A stretch of DNA of 64,000 nucleotides from Flavobacterium ginsenosidimutans. Its GTDB lineage: Bacteria; Bacteroidota; Bacteroidia; Flavobacteriales; Flavobacteriaceae. Positions within the stretch are counted from its first letter, which is position 1; each line of letters begins with the position of its first letter. The position numbers were made by a program, and so were the translations under genes. The notes beneath the pieces are model-generated. The model was not told where the DNA came from and did not search any database. It saw only the letters and a list, made by a program, of their open reading frames with translations. This document shows, piece after piece, positions 57,466 through 64,000 of this stretch. The stretch lies in assembly GCF_003254625.1 (NCBI RefSeq), contig NZ_QJRJ01000079.1:310001-374000 (forward strand), written 5' to 3'.

Positions 57466-57755
57466 TTCGTTTTTTATTTCACGCAGATTTAAAATGATTT
57501 AAGCAGATAAACGCAGATATTATTAAAATCAGAATAAATCTGCTAAAATCTGCAGAATCTACGTGAAATAAAAATTTTTTAATCTTGGAATTTGAAAAAG
57601 GCTGGATTGCTTTTTTGGAGGAGAAGTATTGATTCGTTTTTTTATTTCACGCAGATTTAAAATGATTTAAGCAGATAAACGCAGATATTATTAAAATCAA
57701 AATAAATCTGCTAAAATCTGCAGAATCTGCGTGAAATAAAAATTCTTTAATCTTG
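57421..57755. repeat. 167-bp tandem duplication joining two convergent gene ends
   Basis: Copy 1 is 57421-57587 and copy 2 is 57588 to about 57755, with only a few differences. Each holds the last 14 codons and stop of the metallopeptidase gene, an inverted 'cacgcagattt' repeat, and an end reading AATCTTGGAATTTG. That end equals the last codons of the convergent HAD gene. GAATTTG occurs at both junctions, so slippage or recombination at this microhomology is likely. Confidence 0.85.
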
Positions 57756-58418
57756 GAATTTGGAATTTAATATTTCAATTATCTTATCCACATTCACTTC
57801 ACTATAATCATTTATATAAAAATCACATGGCGGAAGTTCTTCTTTTTTATGCGTGCTCAAAACACCTACGACTTTCATTCCCGCATTTAATCCTGCAGTA
57901 ATGCCCGAAAAAGAATCTTCGAAAACCACGCAATCCGAAGGAGAAACTCCAACTCTTTCTGCCGATTTTAAATATACTTCTGGATTTGGTTTATGAAATT
58001 TAACATCTTCGCTGGACATCATCGAATCCATTTTTTCGCCGAGTTTCAGAAAATTGGCAATCAAATCCAAATTCGCGCGAGGCGCCGATGTCGCAACTGC
58101 GGTTTTGAAACCACGAGATTTTAATTCGTTTAAAAAATCCATATAATGTGGAATCGTTTCGACTTTGTCTTTATAAATCTCACGGAACATTCCTTCTTTT
58201 TCGTCTTCCAGTTTGATTAATTCTTCTCCCGTAATTGGACGTTTGAAGAAATGAGTCATGATATAACTATTGTGTTTTCCGTACATATGCTCTTCAAATT
58301 CTTCCTGAGTGTACGGAATATTATATTTATCGAAAAACTTTTCAAAAGCGATTACATGATGCGGATTGGTGTGCGAAATCACGCCATCCATATCAAAAAT
58401 TACACATTGCTGGCTCAT
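57747..58418 (-). CDS. HAD-family phosphatase (beta-phosphoglucomutase-like)
   Basis: A 223-residue HAD hydrolase of the beta-phosphoglucomutase-like subfamily. Motif I is VIFDMDGVISHT, motif II is ATSAPRANLDLI, the motif III Lys lies in FHKPNPEVYL, and motif IV is VFEDSFSGITAGLNAG. The start at 58418 (MSQQCVIFDMDG) is chosen over an upstream ATG. The substrate is probably a sugar phosphate but not evident. The 3' end lies in copy 2 of the 167-bp duplication, and its last codons are also copied upstream. Confidence 0.86.
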   Translation of the reverse strand: MSQQCVIFDMDGVISHTNPHHVIAFEKFFDKYNIPYTQEEFEEHMYGKHNSYIMTHFFKRPITGEELIKLEDEKEGMFREIYKDKVETIPHYMDFLNELKSRGFKTAVATSAPRANLDLIANFLKLGEKMDSMMSSEDVKFHKPNPEVYLKSAERVGVSPSDCVVFEDSFSGITAGLNAGMKVVGVLSTHKKEELPPCDFYINDYSEVNVDKIIEILNSKFQD

Positions 58419-58497
58419 ATATTTGTTTTGTTGTTTTATTATCTTCAAATATACTGAATCGCTTTATCTAGCTTCACTATATAAAATTAAATTTTGA

Positions 58498-59511
58498 TTA
58501 TTTTCGAGATAATTTACGTACATTAATTCCGTTTTTTCTATTCTCGATTATAATAAGATCCCCATTTTCATCAAAAGCGATTCTTCCTATATTAGAGGTT
58601 AGTGCTTCACCAACCAAACCATCTTTATATCCGCTAGGTCTATCACCTTCTCCCAATAAATATTTCCCTTTTCCGTCAGGTGTAATCTGTAAAATATTAT
58701 TATTGGCTGTCGATATGTATATAATATCATTTTTATCTATAGCCAATCCTTGTGCGTCTTCTAAACCTACATACGGCACATAGACTCCATCTTGTTTTAC
58801 CGTAATTTTAATTGTAGTTACAAGTCCTTCTGGTGTTATTTTTCGAATTCCTTCAGCTCCAACATTTTCTTTCAGATATAAATTACCCTTACTATCCTTA
58901 GCAATAAACTGCGCAGAACTAAAACGCGCCTCTTCACCTTTACCATCATTATGTCCCCATGCATCTGGTTTTCCAGCTAAAATAGTTGATGTTCCTTTTG
59001 GATTAAATTTTAATATGGATGCTGCATCAGAAATATACAAATTATCCTCTTTATCAATAAGAAAGCCAAAAGCCTGGCGTCCCATTTCTGCTTCTGTCAG
59101 ATAAGTAGTTACTAAGCCGTCTGGAGTAATTTTTCGCAAAGTTCTATCATGAGAACCTGAAAAGTATATATTTCCTTTAGAATCTGTATTTAAATCAACA
59201 ATTGTTGTAAAAACAGCTTCTTCGCCCTGCCCATTTACATCTATCTCACTATATTCTCCAGATCCAGCAAGAACTGTGACAATACCGTTTTTATCTACTT
59301 TTCTTATTTGATCAGATTCAAAACTTGCTACATATATATTTCCATTTCCGTCTATAGTCAATGCGGTAGCATATAAATCTCTCGGCTTAAACACACCTGC
59401 CGCAACAGTGCTGACTTTATCATACTCAATAAGAGCTGAATTTTCATTGTCATTATCACTTGAACAAGAAATCATTGCGATAGTAAATAGAAAAAAGATA
59501 ATTTTTTTCAT
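58498..59511 (-). CDS. NHL-repeat beta-propeller lipoprotein
   Basis: A 337-residue lipoprotein. The lipobox MISC (Cys about residue 16) is followed by SSDNDNENS, an acidic stretch like the Bacteroidota surface-export signal. The rest is a beta-propeller of about five to six NHL-type blades, each with a form such as IDGNGNIYVAS, VDKNGIVTVLAGSG, DSKGNIYFSGS or KNDIIYISTANNN. It probably binds a ligand or partner at the cell surface. No catalytic motif is seen. Confidence 0.84.
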   Translation of the reverse strand: MKKIIFFLFTIAMISCSSDNDNENSALIEYDKVSTVAAGVFKPRDLYATALTIDGNGNIYVASFESDQIRKVDKNGIVTVLAGSGEYSEIDVNGQGEEAVFTTIVDLNTDSKGNIYFSGSHDRTLRKITPDGLVTTYLTEAEMGRQAFGFLIDKEDNLYISDAASILKFNPKGTSTILAGKPDAWGHNDGKGEEARFSSAQFIAKDSKGNLYLKENVGAEGIRKITPEGLVTTIKITVKQDGVYVPYVGLEDAQGLAIDKNDIIYISTANNNILQITPDGKGKYLLGEGDRPSGYKDGLVGEALTSNIGRIAFDENGDLIIIENRKNGINVRKLSRK

Positions 59512-59552
59512 AGGTTCTTAAGATTTTTGATTTGGTTTTGAATTAGTTAAAA

Positions 59553-59560
59553 CAAAACTA
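59553..59560 (-). promoter_or_regulatory. Possible -7 element of the NHL-repeat gene
   Basis: The minus strand reads TAGTTTTG, matching TAnnTTTG, 42 bp upstream of the start. The nearest TTG is only 14 nt away, shorter than usual. Confidence 0.35.
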
Positions 59561-59617
59561 ATAGAATAATCTTTCAAAAAACACTATTTCCAATAAAAAA
59601 ACTACAATTTTACTTTC

Positions 59618-61201
59618 TTACCCAATCCAAATTTTACTTTTCACTAAAGTCATAGTTTGTCTCAAATGCTGATTACAAGCAATTAGAATAATCAAAACCA
59701 CTAAACCATAACCTACAATGGTATAAATTTCCATATCGGCCAATAAAGTCGATTGTTTTGTAATTGTACTGAAAACCTTTTTCATGGCTAAAACATTTGC
59801 ATTATCTGCCGAATATCCTTTGGCAATAAAACTTTGAGTTGTGCTTGCAATGGTTTGCTGTGCTTCGGGATTTTCGCCTGTTACGAATTGGCTTAATTTC
59901 AAGAAGTGTTTTTTATTTAAGAAAACCATTGCATTCTGCATTACGCAGAAGCCAATTGTGCTTCCCCAAAAACGCCCTGAAACTCCAACAATTCCCGAAG
60001 AAACCGCCATATTTGCTGGAACCGATGATGTGGTAAATAAGATGAGCGGAACAAATAAAAACCCAACACCGATTCCTTGCAAAATATAGGGAATGATAAT
60101 ATCGCTCAATGCAATATCTGGCACAAAAAGAAACGTAAACCAGAAATGGAAAATAGCAATAAGCGTAAAACCAATCATGAAAATAATTTTTGTCGAAACA
60201 GATTTCATCAAGAAAAAAGCTGCCAGAACCAGTCCGATTACATTTCCTAATCCGTTTATATACTGAACGCCCGCCACACGCGATGGATCCCAATTCCAAA
60301 TGGAAAACATCGCCGAATGACAAAGACTCAACGTTGCTCTGCTGATATAGAAAAGGAAAAACAATAAAAATCCTATTCGCAGATTGGCGTATTTTATAAC
60401 TTCAAAATTAAAACTCGGTCTTTTTACCAAACGTTCTTTAAAGATGAATAATCCGCCTGTAATGAGCGAAATCATCAGTATTAAAACCATTTCTGAAGAC
60501 TGTAACCAATATTTCTTTTCGGCATAAACAAAAAAGTAGGCACCGCAAAGAATCGAAATTAAAACCAAAAAATAACTCATCCAGTCGATTTGATACAACG
60601 GAATCTTCTTCGTAATTCGGTGCCCTCTGAAAGTAACTAAGATTAAAAAAACGTTTAAAACCTGCAGTCCGCCCGAAACGTACAACATGTATTTCCAGTC
60701 GTAATGATCGAGAAACCACACGGCAATATTCATAATAAAAGGCGTAGACAACAACAGCGCGCCGTAGTAAAATGAAAACCCGATAATAATGGCATTTTTA
60801 GTATTGAACTGCTCAATAAGCAATTGTCTGATCGTAATAACAGGAAGTGCCATCAATATTCCTTCGGCAAGCCTCATCAATAAAAAAACCGAAAAATTGG
60901 TAATATAGGCCGATGAAACAATCGTAATTCCGATTAAGGAATAAACTGCCATCAGGTAATTTTTTGCAGGGAAAAAACTCGAAAATCGGCTTTCTATCAA
61001 AATGGTTGCCAACAGAGTTCCATACGTAACACACATCCCAAACTGCAAATCTTCTGGCTCAATGTCCAAAAAACTCGCCGCATAGGTTACGTTTGACGTA
61101 TAAACTCCCAATAAAATCATAGAATGCAACAAACAAACGAACAAAATAATAATGATCGCCCATTTTGGAACCCATGATTTAAATATACTTTTATCTTCCA
61201 T
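59618..61201 (-). CDS. MFS multidrug efflux transporter (DHA2/EmrB-like)
   Basis: A 527-residue inner-membrane transporter with about 14 hydrophobic helices, as in the EmrB/DHA2 branch of the MFS. The gene follows TolC-type and HlyD-type genes on the same strand, so the three would form a tripartite drug or fatty-acid efflux pump. The start at 61201 (MEDKSIFKSWVPKWAIIII) is preferred; the ATG 21 bp upstream would overlap the HlyD gene. LMRLAEGILMALPVITIRQL and YILQGIGVGFLFVPLILFTT are typical of the family. The substrate is unknown. Confidence 0.86.
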   Translation of the reverse strand: MEDKSIFKSWVPKWAIIIILFVCLLHSMILLGVYTSNVTYAASFLDIEPEDLQFGMCVTYGTLLATILIESRFSSFFPAKNYLMAVYSLIGITIVSSAYITNFSVFLLMRLAEGILMALPVITIRQLLIEQFNTKNAIIIGFSFYYGALLLSTPFIMNIAVWFLDHYDWKYMLYVSGGLQVLNVFLILVTFRGHRITKKIPLYQIDWMSYFLVLISILCGAYFFVYAEKKYWLQSSEMVLILMISLITGGLFIFKERLVKRPSFNFEVIKYANLRIGFLLFFLFYISRATLSLCHSAMFSIWNWDPSRVAGVQYINGLGNVIGLVLAAFFLMKSVSTKIIFMIGFTLIAIFHFWFTFLFVPDIALSDIIIPYILQGIGVGFLFVPLILFTTSSVPANMAVSSGIVGVSGRFWGSTIGFCVMQNAMVFLNKKHFLKLSQFVTGENPEAQQTIASTTQSFIAKGYSADNANVLAMKKVFSTITKQSTLLADMEIYTIVGYGLVVLIILIACNQHLRQTMTLVKSKIWIG

Positions 61202-61202
61202 T

Positions 61203-62255
61203 TTATTTGTGTGCAGCAACAACCGTAATGTTCATTCCTGCTCTTAAAAAATCGGTTTGTTTGTCTTGTTCTTTTAACTGAATTCTAACTGGAATTCTCT
61301 GTTCGATTTTTACGAAGTTTCCAGTCGCATTATCTGGAGGAAGCAACGAGAATCTCGCACCACTTGCAGGCGATAACGAAGCAATTGTTCCCACAAAAAC
61401 TTTGTCGTTTATTGCATCAGCTTTGATTTCTACTTCTTGCCCAACAGTTAAATATTGCAGTTGAGTTTCTTTAAAATTGGCTGTAATCCATTTTTCTTTA
61501 CTCACGATAGAAAGCAGCGACTGACCTTCTTTTACCATTTGTCCTGGCTGTAAAGTTCTTTTTCCAACCCAGCCGTCATAAGGCGCTGTAATTACAGTAT
61601 AAGAAAGAAATAATGCCGCATTATCTGCAACAGCTTGTTTTGAAGCAATATTCGTTTGCGTTGTCGGAACATTCGCTTCGGCAACAGAAGTGCTTAAAGT
61701 TGCCGAATGAATTCTATTTCTCATTTCCTGAAAATGTGCTTGCGCCGACTCGTAATCTGCTTTAACTTTTTCTAATTGTTGAGAAGTTGCAGCTTCTTCG
61801 CTCACCAAAGCTTTGTATCTTTCGTATTCTAGTTTGGTTTTCCAAAGATTTGATTTTGCAGCTTCTAATTGCGACTCGTTAATTGCTGTTGCACTTGCTG
61901 TATTAATGGCGTTTTTTTGAGCCACAACGCTATTTTGCTGCGCATTTTGAACATCGGCAAGAGCCACATTCAATTTCGATTTATATTCTCTATTATCGAT
62001 CACCACCAAAGTATCTCCTTTATGCACAAATTGGTTTTCGTCAAAACGAACTTCTTGCACATAACCTGTAATTCTAGACATAATTGGCGTAACATATTGT
62101 TCTACCTGCGCGTCATTGGTTTCTTCATGGTTTCGGTTAAACACATAAAACCAAATTCCTAAAATAACCCCGCTTATTACCAGCGCACACGCAATAATTG
62201 TTATTAGTATATGAAACGTTTTATTTCTTTTAGTTTCATTTTTTATCTTAACCAT
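61203..62255 (-). CDS. HlyD/EmrA-family membrane-fusion protein
   Basis: A 350-residue periplasmic adaptor anchored by one N-terminal helix (about residues 12-33, ILITIIACALVISGVILGIW). A biotinyl-lipoyl-like domain (VQEVRFDENQFVHKGDTLVV) flanks a long helical hairpin with Ala-rich heptads (about 90-200). The barrel domain follows (YTVITAPYDGWVGKRTLQPG). It bridges the MFS pump and the TolC channel. It ends 1 bp before the MFS gene and begins 57 bp after the TolC gene stop, so the three are one operon. Confidence 0.9.
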   Translation of the reverse strand: MVKIKNETKRNKTFHILITIIACALVISGVILGIWFYVFNRNHEETNDAQVEQYVTPIMSRITGYVQEVRFDENQFVHKGDTLVVIDNREYKSKLNVALADVQNAQQNSVVAQKNAINTASATAINESQLEAAKSNLWKTKLEYERYKALVSEEAATSQQLEKVKADYESAQAHFQEMRNRIHSATLSTSVAEANVPTTQTNIASKQAVADNAALFLSYTVITAPYDGWVGKRTLQPGQMVKEGQSLLSIVSKEKWITANFKETQLQYLTVGQEVEIKADAINDKVFVGTIASLSPASGARFSLLPPDNATGNFVKIEQRIPVRIQLKEQDKQTDFLRAGMNITVVAAHK

Positions 62256-62312
62256 CTTTTTTATCTCTTTATCTTAGTTCTTTCTTTAAAATCTTTCCTC
62301 TAGCTTTTCAGT

Positions 62313-63674
62313 TTAACTTCCTGCATTAGGCATAATTCCTGCCGTGTGCATCATTTGGTAATGTTTCAAAATAGCATCCAATCGGGTAGAGATTTTGTTG
62401 TATTTTGCCTGAAGCAACGCATTATCAGCATCGACCATTTCCGTAATTAAAACCAATTGGTTTAAGTATTTCAGCTTTACTATTCGGTAATTTTCTTCAG
62501 CTAAATCCAAAGCTTTGTCAACCACGACAAATTTTTCGAGGATTTCCTGATACTGCGTATGCTCTTTATATAACTGATCTTGAATTTCTTCTTTTATAAT
62601 TTCAGTCTGCATTTTCTGCACATCGATTTTAGTACTCGCTTTTGCCACTTTCGTTTTGTTTTTATACAAAGCTGAAAGATCAAAACGCGCCTCGATTCCC
62701 ACCTGACCTAAAGTATACAAATACGGATTTGGCGGAAAGAATTTGTAGTTTGGATAATAAAAGCCATAATTCCCGAAGAAGTTTACGCTTGGCAGATAAT
62801 TACCTTTTACCAATTGCATTTCGGTTTTACTAATGTTTAATTCCTGACTTGCAATTCGCATTTCTTCGTTCTGCATCGCTTTATTCAGATAAAAATCATA
62901 CGGATCTAAACCGTTCATTTCATCCAGACTTGCAGTTGTGTCGATTGCAATTTCTTCGTTTTCAGGAATCTGAATTAAAGTTTTCAGATCGTGAAGCGCT
63001 ATTTGAATGTTTTTGGAGTTTGTAAGCGCATTCAACTCACGATCTGAGAGCTGTAATTCGGCACGTATAACCTCATTTTTGGTTACCGTACCGTGTTTTT
63101 GAAGCGATTGCACTTCTTTTAATCGGCTTTTTTCTTCTTTGATGTTTTCTTCAAATATTTTTTGAAGTTCCATCATTTTATAAATCGCCAGATAGTTTGC
63201 AACAACTTCCAGTTCAATATCATTTTCTGTTTTTTCCGATTTTATTTTCGCAATTTCGTTTTCCTGATTCGCAATTTTGATTGCGTTATTAATCTTGTTT
63301 CCAACGTAAATTGGCATTTTAAAAGTTGAATTTACCTCATAGATTTCAGGAATTGCTTTCGTAACTTCTTTTCCGTTTAAGAAACCATCTCCTTTAAATT
63401 CTGTAATGTTGGTAATTCTGGAGTACATTCCGTTCAGTTGTACATCCGGTAATCTAAGTTCTTTTCTTTCTTTGATGTTTTGCTCAGCGAGCGTAATCTC
63501 CAGTTGAGATTTAAGGACTTTTTTGTTGTTTTCCTTCGCGAGTTTCATCGCTTCTTGTAAAGAAACGGTATGAACTTCCTGAGCATGTAAACTACTGAAT
63601 ACTAATACCATTAGTAAAATCAATAAGCTTCTGGGAAAACAATCTTCTTTAGAGTTTGTTTTTTTAAGGAACAT
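62313..63674 (-). CDS. TolC-family outer-membrane efflux protein
   Basis: A 453-residue outer-membrane channel of the TolC/OEP family. The signal peptide ends SLHAQ (about residue 32). Two repeated OEP halves are visible: VSLQEAMKLAKENNKKVLKS at the start of the first, and DPYDFYLNKAMQNEEMRIAS for the second. Long helices and a barrel strand region NFFGNYGFYYPNYKFFP follow. It is the first gene of the TolC-HlyD-MFS operon and gives the exit duct of the pump. No regulator is seen in the window. Confidence 0.9.
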   Translation of the reverse strand: MFLKKTNSKEDCFPRSLLILLMVLVFSSLHAQEVHTVSLQEAMKLAKENNKKVLKSQLEITLAEQNIKERKELRLPDVQLNGMYSRITNITEFKGDGFLNGKEVTKAIPEIYEVNSTFKMPIYVGNKINNAIKIANQENEIAKIKSEKTENDIELEVVANYLAIYKMMELQKIFEENIKEEKSRLKEVQSLQKHGTVTKNEVIRAELQLSDRELNALTNSKNIQIALHDLKTLIQIPENEEIAIDTTASLDEMNGLDPYDFYLNKAMQNEEMRIASQELNISKTEMQLVKGNYLPSVNFFGNYGFYYPNYKFFPPNPYLYTLGQVGIEARFDLSALYKNKTKVAKASTKIDVQKMQTEIIKEEIQDQLYKEHTQYQEILEKFVVVDKALDLAEENYRIVKLKYLNQLVLITEMVDADNALLQAKYNKISTRLDAILKHYQMMHTAGIMPNAGS

Positions 63675-63957
63675 GAATATTTGAATATTTTATGCTGCAA
63701 AGTTCCTTCATTTTTTCCTTGGCTGATGATTCTAAAAAGTCAATAACATATTCATTTCGGACAAATGTTAAAATTCCATTTTTCGAAAACGTTATATTAA
63801 AACACTGAAAAACAATTTATTACAAAATAGATTTGGATTGTGATATTTCACGCAGATTTTAATAGATTTAAACAGATATGCGCAGATTTTTATTTTTTAC
63901 AATCGTAAAATCAAACAATTATCTGCAAAATCTGCTCAAATCTGCGTGAAACAAAAA
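63675..63957. other. Spacer upstream of the efflux operon
   Basis: No open frame of coding character is present, and I find no full consensus promoter for the leftward operon. The right part (63847-63951) is a palindromic element: TTTCACGCAGATTTTAATAG at the left, CAAATCTGCGTGAAAC at the right. It is a relative of the element inside each copy of the duplication at 57421. Confidence 0.55.
63847..63951. repeat. 'cacgcagattt' inverted repeat
   Basis: Outer words TTTCACGCAGATTT and AAATCTGCGTGAAA pair exactly; internal words (GCGCAGATTT, ATCTGCAAAATCTG) pair less well. It shares its ends with the two elements near 57478 and 57645. Confidence 0.65.
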
Positions 63958-64000
63958 CTATTTACCTCGTTCTAAAATCTCTTCTCCGTTTAAGTAATCA
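63958..64000 (-). CDS. C-terminal end of an unidentified gene, partial
   Basis: The minus strand carries a reading frame that ends DYLNGEEILERGK with TAG at 63958-63960. It enters from beyond the right edge. Only about 13 residues are visible, too few to name a family. The coding character of these residues and the orientation, same as the efflux operon, are the only evidence. Confidence 0.45.
   Translation of the reverse strand, partial: DYLNGEEILERGK

Noticed and set aside
59839..60323. Overlapping open frames on both strands within the MFS gene
   Set aside because: They are shadows of a clearly coding membrane-protein gene with family motifs along its whole length.

Overview
The window looks like chromosomal DNA of a Flavobacterium-type bacterium (Bacteroidota). 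The evidence is a low G+C content, SusC/SusD-type glycan uptake genes, TonB-dependent receptors with carboxypeptidase-regulatory N-termini, Bacteroidota promoters (TTG, about 19 nt, TAnnTTTG), a mevalonate pathway, lipoboxes ending in SC, and intergenic spaces filled with palindromic word repeats. Most genes are housekeeping or metabolic. I see no insertion sequence, prophage or CRISPR array.

Layout. 1-16.4 kb is a starch/maltose (sus/mal) locus: susD (cut by the window edge) and susC run leftward. A LacI-type regulator, MFS maltose transporter, beta-phosphoglucomutase, GH65 phosphorylase, GH97 alpha-glucosidase (susB), GH13 neopullulanase (susA) and a GH13 lipoprotein amylase run rightward. 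An esterase gene and a lipoprotein gene broken by an in-frame stop sit between susB and susA, behind a terminator. 16.5-22.5 kb holds small metabolic genes (GDPD, BaiN-type flavoprotein, gph, Crp-like regulator, MBL hydrolase), two tandem unknown paralogues and tspO. 22.6-27.9 kb is an isoprenoid cluster (mvaD, GHMP kinase, UbiA prenyltransferase) followed by an rRNA pseudouridine synthase. 28-38.6 kb has DUF genes, a GT2/flippase-like pair, ruvC, a four-helix-bundle gene between repeats, hemW, a cyclase-family gene, and small conserved genes. 38.8-42.8 kb is a TonB receptor plus beta-propeller phytase pair. 42.9-46.7 kb has pckA, a DUF423 gene and a saccharopine-dehydrogenase-family gene.

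46.9-51.2 kb is a leftward BlaI/M56 (BlaR-like) operon. It has two BlaI-type palindromes 20 bp apart over its promoter and the fossil of a second blaI between the two M56 genes. 51.2-51.9 kb is a three-copy tandem array of a 160-bp palindromic element. 51.9-56 kb has an M20 peptidase, tRNA-Leu(TAG), a twice-frameshifted membrane-protein gene, and a GHKL ATPase plus STAS-like pair that may be an uncharacterised partner-switching module. 56-64 kb ends with a lipoprotein, an MA-like metallopeptidase, a 167-bp tandem duplication joining two convergent gene ends, a HAD phosphatase, an NHL-repeat lipoprotein and a leftward TolC-HlyD-MFS efflux operon.

How the genes work together. In the sus locus SusC/SusD and the lipoprotein amylase capture and cut starch, SusA and SusB cut oligosaccharides in the periplasm, and maltose enters through the MFS carrier. 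GH65 phosphorylase and beta-phosphoglucomutase then give glucose plus glucose 6-phosphate. The most notable non-coding signals are the BlaI operators, the blaI fossil, the 160-bp tandem palindromes, and a recurring set of palindromic word repeats that reach into gene ends and create false N-terminal extensions.
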